From NCBI GenBank assembly GCA_000827495.1, contig KN817538.1, forward strand, positions 302,977-366,976: DNA of 64,000 nucleotides. The letters are read 5' to 3'. Positions 44,927-57,167 of this stretch are shown one piece after another. A model generated the notes under the pieces. It saw only the letters and a list, made by a program, of their open reading frames with translations, made no database searches and was not told the DNA's origin. This DNA comes from Hypholoma sublateritium FD-334 SS-4. Its lineage: Eukaryota > Basidiomycota > Agaricomycetes > Agaricales > Strophariaceae. Position 1 is the stretch's first letter; every line of letters starts with the position of its first letter. The translations under genes were made by a program, and so were the position numbers.

Positions 44927-47701
44927 TCAAGCGTTGATAGAGTCCTTCCAGGCCGAAAGATGCTTGATTTCGACGAATCGAGGAATCCGTGCAGAATCTT
45001 CCCCTCGACTGAATTTCAAGGCGTATGGGTATCTCCCCAATTCAGCTTTAGAAAGTGGGCCGCGCTTCCTAGTGACTGGTGTAACGATAGCATAGTTGGC
45101 TGGAGTCTCTTTATGTTTTTTGAGGGCCTGGAGCGCCTCCTTGAGGATGACTTTGAATTCTTCATGAGAGGCCTTACTTGGGCCAATACGACAATTGGCA
45201 GTGGGCCACGTGAGTGCGGCGAGGCGACGAAGATATGGAACAAAAGGCTGCCAATACTCTGTGATGTGCGCTTCGATCTCAGTCTCGTAGTTAATCAAGT
45301 CGATACTCTTATCTTTGAATAACTGCTCGCGGTCGGTTTCATTGAACCATCGCGCCGTAGGAATGTGATCATCTGCTAGACGAGGTTTGCCGTAAGGACC
45401 TGCGGTGAAACACACAACTGCAAGCACTGTCTGGAGGAGCGACTCAAGGTCGTCATTTGGACTATGAGTGAATTTGCCAAGATTTTTTTTATCCAGAGCT
45501 GCAAGCGGCATGAAAGGCAGAGTTCCCTTAAAAATAAAATGAAGTTGAGTATTTACAATGTAAAATGATAAACATAAAAGCGCACCGATGTTCTATCCAT
45601 CAAAGTTCCAACCTTACGAGCATAATCATAATCGATGACGACACCGATAACTGGGATGGTGTCATCTACGCCTGTGATTGGAGCGGGCTGGATAGCTTGC
45701 GCAGTTGTATTGGGCTTGGAAGATGTAGAAGCGCCCTTCTTTGATATGACCTGTCTCCTGGGCGGATGGGCGGAAGGAAGGCGAAAAATGACGATGTTGG
45801 GGATGCTCAAGTCGCCGTGGACAATTTTGCACTTCTTGTGTAAATATTCGAGCCCTGAAAGCGAGTGATTGAGTAAATTACTTGTAATATAAAACACTGG
45901 ACTTACATTCGACAGAATCCAAAATAACTTTCACAAATTCCTCGCGAGAGCGAAAAGAGGTCAAAGGGTCCCCGACGGGACCAGTCACTACACGGCGGTG
46001 CTGACGCTCAGGTGGCTGGTGCGCCATGTAACCCCTTCGGGCCTTGGTCGAGCCAATGTCCTCGCCGACGACAAAGCAAGTATATACCTTCTTGAATTTC
46101 TGCCCGTCACTACTCAAATCTTTCTCGAGAACGGAGCGTATAGTCTCGAGGACCGTGGTTTCGGAAAGTCCATGCCCTACAAGGACCCAGGCATCCTTGA
46201 GGATCTGGAGGCGCCCATCAGGACCTTTGACAATAAACACATGGGTGCCGCGGCCGAAAAGAACGATGGCAGAGTGAATGTGCTTGACGACACGATAATC
46301 CGTTTTGCTGACTTTGATGAACTTGACATCACCGGAGATCGGGTCTATGGTCATTGAAGGGTCGACACCGAGTACGTCTGGCGTCGCGTACGAGAGTGCA
46401 TAGACAATGCGGGCGAGCTGGACACCGCCAAAACCAGAAATTTCATTCCACTCGGTGATGCATGCGCCAGATCGATCAATGAGTAAAAAGCAGTATTCGA
46501 CTTTCTTCGCGCCGGTGCCACGGAATGCAAGACCTGTCACAAATTGACGGAATGGCTGTGCTTCGAACATAATTGCCGTCTTCTCAAAAATCTGCCTGAC
46601 CATGTCTGAGCGTTGGGCAGATGCAGACACTTCCACAACGGCTTCAATCTGGTGCCAACGGGGTCGATAGTCATTCTCGTGCAGATAATGGCGGAGACTC
46701 CGGTTGAGAAGGATGATGTCGGGTTTGCGTGTACGATAACCACCAGTTGGCGGATTCCTGTGTGAGATTGCACTGAAAGACCTGTCTTCGGCTTCCGCGA
46801 CAACATATCCTGTTCGTTCTTCAAGAGTCTCTTGAGCGACTTCCCCGACCTCGATTCCACCGCCTTGAGCTTGCGTTCCCGTACTAAGGCCGGCGTCGGC
46901 GTCAGAATCAACTCCCTGCTCGCCGCCGCTCACGTATATGTCCTCCGCCATGTACTCTTCTTGCAGGCGCAAGACCTCCTCCGGGTCATAGGAAAACTCC
47001 GCGGGCAAGACCTCATCCGGTGACGGTGCTTCCTCGGGTTTCGGCTGGATAAGTCCGTGTTTGACTCCAAGGACGTGGGCCAAATGATTCAGCCAATCCT
47101 GAATGGATTTCTCTGTTGTCATCTCTGGAAAGTTGACGAACTCGTGGTCATCCGTGTTCCAACAGCCGGGAACATTGGCAAGACTAGCCTCCTCGAACGG
47201 TTTCGGAAGTCGTGCATTCGGGAAGACAAAGTCTTTGACCCACGCGGAGTCTGCAATGATGGATGGGATCCCGAGGCTCAGCAAGGTGTTCGCTGCAGTG
47301 GCATTGACATCTTTGTAGATCGCCTCTTTGACATCATCTGTACTTTCCATCAAGGTAAGAGTGTCGTTCGTCGGTCTCGAAAAAGGGAACAAATTCTTGA
47401 TGTATTCGATGAAACGTGCAGGTTGATACAGGGTTGAATATAACGAAGGCTGTGGGAAGGTGGGATGCATGTAGCGGGCTCGAGTATCGAGCATATTGTT
47501 ACAACCATAGAGTTTGTCTGCTGCTACTTTGTAGACCGAGTTTTGCGCCATGCCGGGGAAGAAGTTGAATAGACGACCGTGGGGGTCACAATTATCTGAG
47601 TCAGAGCCTGAAAAATAATCTAAGTCGGCAGTGCTGAAACACGTTGAGTGCATGAGGACATCGGCCTTTCGAGGGCCTCGAGTAAAAGAGAATGGCAGCA
47701 T
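44927..47701 (-). CDS. FunK1-type fungal protein kinase-like protein, 5' end unresolved
   Basis: Exons 47701-45907, 45854-45586 and 45526-44927 join in phase (887 residues from the first in-frame ATG). The long N-terminal part has 'RTRKPDIILLNRSLR', 'WHQIEAVVEVS' and the glycine-poor kinase N-lobe expected of FunK1 proteins. The catalytic loop reads 'HGDLSIPN' (about 611-618), the metal motif 'VIDYDYAR', and the next exon starts 'GTLPFMP', the activation-segment end typical of the family. Coding sequence extends upstream of 47701 to about 47785 without an ATG but after a TAG that could be an acceptor, so a first exon may be missing. The transposase gene ends only 146 bp upstream at 47847. FunK1 kinases are expanded in mushrooms and of unknown substrate. 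Confidence 0.75.
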
Positions 47702-47846
47702 TGGGGTGTTTGCCGAAAGATATGAATCATACAATGCTTCGCTCGGGAGGTGAGGGTTCGAGGACAAGGCGTTGGAATGAGGCTATGCCCAAAACTACAT
47801 TACTAAACATGGATACACTGGCAGTATGTAATAATGATGATGTCAA

Positions 47847-50800
47847 CTAAGTGGCTTCCATGCCCCCGAGACGAACCACGTCAAGCCCAGGTCTCTCAAC
47901 TAGAAAATGATATTCTTCTCCCTCCCCATGTCTTTCCAGTTTGTGGGGCACCATTGCTACAACGGATTGAATACGAAAGATGTCGATAACTTGCACGGAA
48001 TTATCTCCAAGATATTTGCAAGAAACAAATGTTCCGTGCGAAGCAACCAGCAATTCTGGATCAGGTTTGGAATAGACTGAGATTACGGCTAGTGGAAGAA
48101 CGGCGTTTTGGCGTTTGCAACGAAAGTAATATAGAACTTCGCCGAAGCCAGCGGTGCCGTTGTCTGTGGAAAACTAGGACAGGAATATTGCAGTGTTAGC
48201 GAATGCGTAAATCGGCTTGACTGACAGAAATCATACCTTCACATTACGAGCGGTGCGAAGCTTTCCCAGGGGCTTGAGGGACTCCTTCCAGCGAGACCTG
48301 GCCACCTGACCATTTGGAAGTCGAAGACGAGCCCACCGGGTGACCTTCGGGCACCAGTCGTAATTAATAGACTCGGAGTCGCCCGCTGCTGCTATCCTGC
48401 GGAGATAATATAAAAGTGCACCAGCTTCTTGGGGGCGCATCAGGCGATCGTATCTATCTTGAGCACGAAGGAGAACGTATCCTTGCCCAAGATCAACTGC
48501 GCCGCGAGGTAGAGAAGGGGGTGGAGGACCGAGATCAGGCATCATTGCCATTAATGCATTCACCTGGCATCGAAGGAGCCCACGTTGCGACAGGTTCGCG
48601 TAAGGATTAGACGGCTGTCGGATCTCTTCGCCTAAGTTTCCGATGGTGCGTTCCATAGTCCATTGCGATGAACATATAGGCGGGCCAATTCTGGTAACCT
48701 CGGGTGCGAGGTGTAGGAGTGCATGTATACTTTGTCGGCAGAAATGTAAGCGTCCCACTTTGCGTTGATAATAAAAATTTTCAAATTCTTTGACAAATGA
48801 TTTGAGAAGATCTCCGGCGAGTTGCAGGTCATCTGCACGGATGTGATGCTGTTGAATAATGCGCATCGCGCGCACAAGCTTGCAGAAGTGGGAATAATAC
48901 AGGTTGGGAAGGATGCCATAAAGGAGAGCCGGTGCCAATCCATAAAGGTATTGCAGCCATTCCCAGGCTTTATAACCGCTGTTCATCTTTTCGGCAATGT
49001 TACGGGGAGGTCGATCAAAAGAACCTGGGAGAAATGGAGTGGCAGCAGCGACGTCTCTGCCGTGATTCTCCCAAATCTCACCATTAAGCACAGCCCACGG
49101 CCAGCTAGAGGGCAGGTCATCCGCATCATGATCAAGAGTGCCTCGCCATAACGAGACGAGGAGATCCGAGAGGTTGAAAGTTCCTAAATGCATGATGTCA
49201 GAACCGAAGCATCCGGGTATCCCAAGAATATGAGCAGAGCTGAAGCCAAGAAAAATTGTGGGCTTCGTTATACCAGTTTCTAAACGCCGTTTTCTGTACT
49301 GGGTTTCATTTGGTGACTTGAGCAAAAAGTTGAGGTTCGAGAGATATAGATTAGATGAGGAAATTGATGAAAGAGTGAACGGCACATCTTTGTGATCGCA
49401 TCCCGGCATCACATAGTTGTCAGGCTTCATAAGGGCTGGGTAGTAGTGGGGGCCGTTTGGCTTATGCCTCCCCGGGACAGGACAATATAAACGGCATCCG
49501 AATTTACCATGGTGCCCTACTAGGCCGTTCAAGTAGGCCATTGCAGGCCCATCCGCAGTATTCAGGGCAAGAAACAGCCGCGAGATAAACTTCTGGTCTT
49601 GAAAAGCATCCCAAATATGTAGACCCTCGGCTTGAAGCGCACGAACATGGTGCAATCCTGGGAACAAGAATGAGTCGAGGTTCTTTGGTTTATTCGGGCC
49701 TGGAATGAATCCGCCGGGAAGGACATGCCGCTTTTTGTATCGTTCATCGGGTGAGAGGTCCATAATGACCCATAGGTAAATCCAACAATCCGAAGCTTTG
49801 TGTGCGTAGAGTTGCGCGCCGTCGATTGAGAGCATAAGAATGATGTCGTTATCTTGAATTTTCCCGTTTCGGACGTTCTCAAGATAGTCGCTGCCGCAGT
49901 AGAAATCATTGTAGGAGGAAATATTACCAGAATTTGACTGAAGCTCGCGAATAATCTCCCATGTTTTCCATCGCCGATGATAGAACTTCTTGGCGCTCGA
50001 AGAATCGCGCCATAGAGCTTGCAGGACTGGACCAAGCAAGATGGTATGAAATTCTTGCTGAGGCTTCTTCGTGTTTGAACAGAGCTTTGGTTCATTGCAT
50101 TTTGGGCAGTTATCCAGGTCGGCGAAGGGTCCCGTGAATGCAAGGCAGCTGTTCTTACACATAATGTGAACAACGGAGTCAACTCCTGTTATATCACTGA
50201 TGTGGTGCTTCATCTGCTCGTACGAAGGGACGTGATCCGTTGGATATCGTCGTAGAACCGCATTGCGATTTGCATTGAAGGAGTTGACAGAGGAATTCAT
50301 ATTAGCAAGGAAGAGGTCGAGGCCTATGCGCAACTCAGGGCGTGAGCTAATGTCGAAAGGTGTGGTAGCTGGGTTCCTCAATCGTTCGATAGCGTCTCGA
50401 TTCATTTTGCAGTAACGATCATCGTGAGATGCATTCTGGAGCGCCCGGATGAATTCAATTGCTGTGAGCAAGTCTTCAAGGTGGGTGTTTTCAAAGATGC
50501 TTTCAAGATTTGGCAATGTTGCCAGCAAAGGATCCTCTACCTGGGTACCGCCGGCACTGCTGTCGCTAGCATCTAAATCAAGGCATCCGGGATCGAGATC
50601 GGAGGTATCATCGTCAGATTCATCGGAGACTCCATGGCAAGTAAGTTGGTCCTCAGACCGAGGTGTGGCTGGACCTGGTGAATCTGCAGTAGTAGCAGTG
50701 ACATTGACACCGGAAGTGGTTGGCAAAGATGGGTCGACGTGGACTGGGGTCGACGGGGTAGGCAATTGAGATTTTGGTAGTCGAGGAATCACTTCAACAG

Positions 50801-51152
50801 ATAGTAAAAGCTCGCTGGGCGAAGTATTCAAGGTCTGTATGAAGCGCAAAGAATATTTGAGCGATGCTTCATGAATCATTGTGACTGTCCGATGGAAACT
50901 CACAGATTCATGATATTCGGTACGTTCGACACTGGCTCGTTGCGGAGATTTGGAAGCTAGGTCGTCCACCGTGATGATTTCCTCATTTCTGACCTCGTCT
51001 AGCTCTCTGAATCTCGCGTGCTTCTTGTATGTTGCTTCGGATAGCTCTCTTGCGCGGCCTTTACAGCCACCAGTGCATGCGCATTGGAACGTCGGTCCCC
51101 TTCCTGTAGCCTTTCCCTTGGCTTTTCTAGGTCCTCTTGCAGCTTTGGGCAT
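47847..51152 (-). CDS. tnp2-type (CACTA-like) transposase
   Basis: Two exons, 51152-48237 and 48173-47847, give 1080 residues. The N-terminus has a basic stretch and 'CACTGGCKGRARELS'. A Cys pair cluster ('CKNSCLAF', 'CPKCNEP') at 332-352 may bind zinc. 'LMLSIDGAQLYAHKASDCW' (Asp444) and 'DLSPDERYKKRHVLPGGFI' are hallmarks of the tnp2 transposase family seen throughout agaricomycetes; Asp444 is a likely DDE residue. The block 'NGLVGHHGKFGCRLYC' with 'GRHKPNGPHYYP' is equally typical. Exon 2 supplies the usual C-terminus with 'SIQSVVAMVPH'. The frame is open throughout, so the element may be recent. Terminal inverted repeats were not found by eye. Confidence 0.85.
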
Positions 51153-52884
51153 GGTGGAAAGGATACGTGGGGGTGGGGATGTGTTTACGACTTGTGTTCA
51201 TTACTCAAAACATTCAAAACAATTTACCCTAATTAAAGCACAGTGTGCAACATCAGCGTTACGTGTCGAACAAATGTTTCGCGTTCAGCTGAGGTGCTTA
51301 CCATGTTGCGCAACAGATTTTGGGGTAACACACAGTGCTCAACGTTAGTTTGATCGTTTTGAAATTCGAGGCGATTGTGTAGACGACAAAACAGATAAAG
51401 GGCTTGTAGAACACAGCATTATATTACGATGACGTAACTAAAAAATGATATAAATAGAGTTGATTTTCACCGGGACTCAATCGTTGTTGAATTAATGCGC
51501 AAGGTCACTCGTCATTGGATCTTCAGGAGGTCGAGCTGTAATATCAAGGGAATGCTTTTCGAGATCTGTTGTTACGAGCCGGGATCAAGCTGGGATCAAG
51601 CTGGGATTATAATATTTTTCTGATGTTGTGCGTGATACGTCCTATTTACGCCACAGAGGATCTCGCATTGAGGCCCCAAGTTATGCCGTCTCGACCTTAT
51701 CATCCAAACCTCTCCGACAGATATTTCTGATTGGGTTTTGATATTTAAACTAAATCTCTCACATACATTGTGGCTGCGACTCCGCCTGAGATTGAACTAA
51801 GTTGGTGGTGTACTACTAGACGTCTAGACGTCAGTCGCACCTCCAGCACGTGAAACGCGGCTACCAAGGCCCCGTCCTGCTTCCGCTCGTGTTCCGCCAC
51901 CATCACCCCATTGGACTCTTCCGTATCTCCCGCACCTCCGGGGAGGTCTCCGTCCCCGATGAAGAGCGCACACCACCCTCCCACAGCGCCATGCACAACA
52001 ATGGCGCCGTTTCGATTGCCGCTACGCCAGGGCTGCGGTGCGCACCACTTTCCTGCGTTCCGCTTGGGGGTCACCGTGCTGAAGCTGCGCACGCCCACGG
52101 ACGAGAGCGTGCGCTCGTTCGACGCATGCCCCCGGCTCGACCAAATCAGTGTCATTCACCATGCAGTGCAGTAGTATTCACTGCCAGTGAAGGTCTGCCG
52201 TTCAGACTTGGAACGCCGGTTTTTGCAGATGCTACAGCCGTGCCACAGTCCGCCGTGACCCACTCACCGCGCCGCAGCTTTCCATGCATGAGCGCAAACG
52301 CGAGCACGTTCGGACAGCGAAATGGAAGGATCTGCCAATCCAGCAGAACACGAACGCGAGGAGAGGTGACAGTTTCTGCTTCGCGCTCGAGCATGCGCGT
52401 AGCTGGTGCGCCATGCGCGTGATTTTTGGATACATGTCATTCTGTAGTACCAATGGCGCTCAAGGCCATCGTCGATGGAAGTCCGCGCGCGGCTCATTCT
52501 TCTGTCTACCACAGCCTGATATATTCACAGTAGCAAGTAGTACCCCGGACCATGTTTTCTGAAGGACCATATGGATGTTGGGAGATGCCGTTTACCTATA
52601 CAATGATTCGTCAAGGGGTTGGGGTAGTGAAAGCTCAATAAGTACCCTTTTTTGACAACATAATTGTATGCAAGAGGAGGAGGCGGAGGCGGAGGAAGAG
52701 GGCGAAGGGGAGGGCGTGGAAATAGTACTTGGTTCTTGTGTGTCCTATTAATCCAGCTATATACCCTGTTCAGTTTTAAAGCGAGTACAATGTTGGCCGA
52801 ATTCAATCTCTGTTTTCGAACGCAATACATATAGCGAGGAATGACAGACTACTTCATAAGTAATTGACTAGGTTCGTTTCAATT
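51153..52884. other. Intergenic with a GC-rich island, no gene supported
   Basis: The part 51840-52300 is markedly GC-rich compared with its flanks and open in several frames on both strands, but none encodes a recognisable protein; it may be an old coding relic. At 51817-51833 the unit 'tagacgtc' occurs twice in a row within a palindromic context. Confidence 0.35.
52674..52722. repeat. Purine-rich (GGA/GGC) simple repeat
   Basis: Forty-nine bases consist almost only of G and A with some C, built from gga and gcgga units. This is low-complexity sequence, downstream of the secreted ADP-ribosyltransferase-like gene. Confidence 0.7.
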
Positions 52885-54145
52885 TTAGCAACCTGATTCC
52901 GAAGTAAGTCCTGTCACAAGTGCATTGAATTCGGGATTCCCAGACTGGCCCTTCGCGTACTCCTGTTCTTGGAGATTTCTTCCTTCTGGGACATTCTTGC
53001 AATATACCTTGTAGTTTTGGAGATGTTTGAGCCCCGCGACTGCTGTTTTCTTGACAACGGCGTACTGCCAAAAGTATGGTGTGAGATACATGTCTGAAGA
53101 TAAATGATTATTAGCTGAGAGCGGGGTTACGACACAAGATGTGTTTTCTGACCGATGAACGCGGGGGCACTCATTGGACTGGAAATCGATAATTGGATTC
53201 AATACCTAAATTTTGTGGTATAATTGAAGGCCTACCCAGAGATCATGTCAGATGTATCGGATTTGTCCTATAGGCCTCGGTCAGTATCCATAATGGCAGA
53301 TTTACGAGAAAATAGTCATCATGGAGCTAGCATACTCACTGCTGTGACTTCAGACTTGGTGGAGAACTCGTGGACCTTGAACCTACAATGAGACAAATGA
53401 GAATTCACCCCGGAAAATTAGTATTAAATCCAAATACTGACTGTCCAGGAGTCCATTGAAATGCTGCGCATTGCAGCAGTAATAAGACAGGTCAATTAAT
53501 TAAGTGACGGTGTACAATAAAGGTAAGTTAAGCTACTCACAAGCGACGTAGACGATATCTGGCAATGCCATGGTCGTGTCATACTTCGTCGAGTAGCATG
53601 CATATTGTGCAGCAGCAACTAAGCTATCCGTGAAATATGCACCTCCATCGGCTCCTCCTTCTAGAAACAGGTTGAAAAACAGCAATAAGCAGAAACTCTG
53701 GGGACCAAATGAAATACTAATTCTTACTTTTATTTGTATGAAGATCACCCATAGAATTTGTCTTACTCAAATCCACGTTTGTCGACAAAGAGATTACATT
53801 TTCCTCTGTTCGAGTGCCATGGAATAAAACCATGGGGCCTTTTGCAGAAGGGTGTACCAGAGGTGATCGTTTGTGCAACCTTGACCGTGATGCAGCCGCA
53901 TGATGATTGACATTAGTTCCCTTGATGGAGCACTGCGTTTTATATCGCTCCAATGAGTAATAGTCATGCAGTAAAATGTTGTATGGTAGTACCTTATTTG
54001 CAATAGGATGCGCCTGCGATGTGAGCTGTTTTGGGGAAGCACGAGGAGCTTTCGCTTTGGTGGGGAAAGCTTCAGTGTCGAAACAAAATAATAGGGTCAC
54101 TAGGCCTGCAAGTAGACAGTAGAGTTGTAATCGGAAGGTTAGCAT
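52885..54145 (-). CDS. Putative secreted ADP-ribosyltransferase-like protein (right copy, intact)
   Basis: Eight exons in phase, 54145-53993, 53920-53728, 53660-53541, 53463-53442 (22 nt), 53382-53340, 53267-53236, 53178-53153 and 53093-52885, give 265 residues. Residues 1-24 form a signal peptide ('LYCLLAGLVTLLFCF'). His85-Gly-Thr lies in 'MVLFHGTRTEEN', and Tyr124 in 'GADGGAYFTDS' followed by 'AAAQYAC'; this spacing and wording resemble the H and Y motifs of PARP-like ADP-ribosyltransferases. The third catalytic residue was not identified. The C-terminal block 'FWQYAVVKK', 'YKVYCKNVPEG' and final Cys are shared with the left copy. Several exons are very short. The first intron could also end at an earlier AG in phase. 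An effector or toxin-like role is inferred only from the fold guess and secretion. Confidence 0.6.
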
Positions 54146-55561
54146 AGTGACAGATGTTGGACAGATGCGTCGAGAACTATTGGATTCTCGAAGAATGAAA
54201 AAAAAATCAGACACAATTACATGAGTAACAGATGCAATTTATACGAATAATCACCGATGCTAATTGATAACCTGAGACTGGTACAGGATTGATAAACGGC
54301 TGAGAGGAGTCGACTCGATGTAGCCAAGTACTACGACCTTGATGAAAAGTGTAAGCACATCAAAAAATTTCTAGCAGCGTGTTCATACCAGCGTAGGAGA
54401 ATTTGTTTTGAACGTCAACGTTGGGGCTTCCTAGACGAGTATCGAGAACCTTAAATATCGTTCTTTCTGTTTGTTTGTGGTTGGTAAAACACCATTGAAC
54501 TGCTACAGATGGAAGCTGTTCTATCATTATATCTAATTATATTCAAAAAACCTTTTCAAATAGTTTATGACCATTGGCATCATTGCGAACAGTTAGGGAG
54601 TTGGCACAGAACGGCTCAGTGCACAGCACAACTACCATATATGTGACGTGCGGGCTACCAAACTATCACCGCTGTAACTTGTGCCACCATCTGGGTGCGC
54701 AGTCATGGCTACTATAGCCTTGATGCCCGAGAACTCTCTCCTCTGCTTGTCCCCTTCTCGGAAAAATCGGATTGCTGCATCTAGAATTGGACTACTGCAT
54801 TCTATGTATCATATGTACTCTCGCATTTTTTCACTGTATTACTAGTACTGAAGACTGAAAATAAGTATATAGATTCAGAAGCTGCATTCACCTATTTGCT
54901 CCCAATTTGTTTGGAGAAACCATGTAGCTTTTTTTCTCGCTCAAGAGCTGGGACACGCACTGAGGCCCAAATTTGTTCTATATATAAATATTCGGAAATC
55001 AAAAAGAGTAAGTAACTTGACGTATACATACAATTACAAATGATCGATCCGGTCATAGCCGGGGCGTATCCCTTCCTCCAAGTTGATCGCGATCGTTCAC
55101 TAAGAAACCAGTCAGGACGCAGTATGTAATTACTAACCAGGTAAAATTTTGGTAGTACCGGCAGCCCGCAGACGCTTTAGGGCCCGTCCGACGAACTCAG
55201 AATCCACATTCAAACGAGCCCGAACGAGCCCTTCAAACAAAGACTCGGATAAGGAATTACAAAAAATATATAAGTAGAGTCAGTCAAGAGTATTTGAATG
55301 CCACTTTCCACGGATCTGACCAACGAGTTCCATTTTTTCGGGTTCATACCAAATCAGAGGATGTACGTCGTCTGATGGTCTGCGTCTCACTTGTCTGGGC
55401 CTCTTTATAGATGCCCGGTTGCGATACTACTTTTACTAAAGTTCATGTCCCAGAGTGACTCCCACGGAGTCAAGCCGAGTTCAAGCCGAATTACATTTAT
55501 ACCGTTCAGTGCTCAGCCGCTCAATAAACCCTCACATTCCGCGAACATCGGCGAACGGAAC
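54146..55561. promoter_or_regulatory. Divergent intergenic region of the second ADP-ribosyltransferase-like / F-box pair
   Basis: About 1.4 kb without a supported gene, between two start codons pointing apart. The F-box frame is open upstream of its ATG to 55391, with an earlier in-frame ATG at 55445, but comparison with the left copy favours 55562. Confidence 0.45.
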
Positions 55562-56937
55562 ATGGCAATTCCAGTAACTGGAATTTCAGATGTGCCCACA
55601 GAGACTCTCGAAATCATACTGGACTTCTTGCATGATGATTCCTCGGCTCTCTACTCGAGTAGCCTTGTTGTCCGCAATTGGCTTCCTTCACCGCGATACC
55701 ACCTTTTCAACAGAATACTCCTCAATGAAGTGGAACAATGGGGAGGGAGGGTTCTCCAAGCGAATGTTCGATCATTCCTTACTCTCATCAGAGCAGAACA
55801 CTGCACATTCCTTTCATATGTTCAATGCATTGTTCTAAATGTTACCACTCAGACACTGATTGACGAGGTCGTCAATGCTCTGGTGCCTTTGAAAAAACTT
55901 TCCCAAATCGTGCTTATGCATCACCGACCCCGAACAAACAGAGACCACGCAAGCGGACGGCTCATAGCTTGGAATGGACGCTTTCTTCACAACGTCCGCG
56001 ATTTTACAGTCAATGCGTTAACCGATTTCGGCTACGATGCTTGGGCGCTTGTCGCATCCTTCGCCAATCTTCGCTCTCTCGCTATATATATACCCGAGCG
56101 CATCCCGTTTGTCCTGCCTTCCCCGCCACACATTCCCCCGTCAACGTTTAGAAATCTGCGGACCCTTCGTCTCCAGCTGAAAGGCTCCGAAGAGCTGCTC
56201 ACCTGGATGCAAGCCGGTGACGGCGAATATTGTGCGCTTGAAACATTCGACCTGTGGCTTTACAGTCCAAGCCGTCGAGGTTGGGGCCCAGTTACCACAT
56301 TAAATTCATTCCTCAAAAACATCTCCGATACTCTGAGGCACCTCGGTATTGGAATAGTTGACTATGACACAATGGCGGATGATTCGGTACACCACGGTCA
56401 GTTCTGCATTATTTATTGCTTCAAATTCATCACTGATCTTCCTGTCTAACAGGCCAGCACATAGACCTCGGCCCACTGAATTTGGAGTCTCTATTTCTCA
56501 GTACGCATGACATAGGTGCTGTCTGCGATACCCTCGAATCTGTCGGTACCTCGCTTGAGCTAGAAGCCTTAACCGTGAATGCGTCAACTTGTCAATGCTC
56601 CAGTCTGAGGATGGTCCCAAAGTGCAGTTGCGCCTCACCACAACACATCGCAAGGCTGGGGAGCATTTTAGAACACCTACAGCTCAATAAGACCACGCGT
56701 GTCACCTTCAATGCCCCGAAAGTGTGGGCGCAGGAGACTGTGTCGGGCGAACTGACGATGCTTGAGAAGAGGGCTGCGCTTAAGCTGTCATACTGTGGCG
56801 ACATGTATAACAAACCGGTAAACTCTTTCGAGTCGCTGGGCCACCTTATGGTGTGGAGAAATATACGTCCGGGCTCTCAGATGAGGCCCGATGGCAGCTA
56901 TGAATTACTTCCACGTAATACTTCTTCCGCTACTTAG
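55562..56937 (+). CDS. F-box / leucine-rich protein (right copy)
   Basis: Two exons, 55562-56396 and 56453-56937, give 439 residues. The F-box-like start 'GISDVPTETLEIILDFLHDD' is followed by 'LYSSSLVVRNWLPSPRYHLF'; the rest has irregular leucine-rich repeats ('FRNLRTLRLQLKGSEELL', 'HIDLGPLNLESLFLS'). Such proteins usually pick substrates for SCF ubiquitin ligases and are numerous in mushrooms. The N-terminus is nearly the same as that of the partial gene at 1-231. The intron joins in phase (G|gtcagt...aacag|GC). The pair with the secreted gene at 52885-54145 mirrors the left end of the window. Confidence 0.8.
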
Positions 56938-57167
56938 CACAGACACTGAACAGACATACTAGTACATAGTTTCGGCATCCTGCCCAAATCCTGCCCTTCA
57001 ATCTTGCACCCGTTGTCAGCTTTTTATTTTATTTCAAAAGTACAAGAAGTCAATATAATGATTTCCGTTCCGTCAGGAGGTTAGCGTCACTTAAAATGAA
57101 TCATGTACGAAGGCGATCACACTGTTTACGCAGGATAACATATATATGTATGACAATACTGTACAGG
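56938..57167. other. 3' intergenic between convergent genes
   Basis: A 230-bp AT-rich stretch containing the 3' ends of the F-box gene and the NEDD1 homolog; no open frame. Confidence 0.5.

Noticed and set aside
47847..51152. Terminal inverted repeats of a CACTA element
   Set aside because: Short CACTA/TAGTG strings occur but no matched pair with flanking target duplication was found by eye, so element ends are not annotated.
51745..52155. Open frame of 136 codons on the minus strand, overlapped by an even longer plus-strand frame
   Set aside because: GC-rich DNA opens several frames at once; no motif, start context or splice support in any of them.
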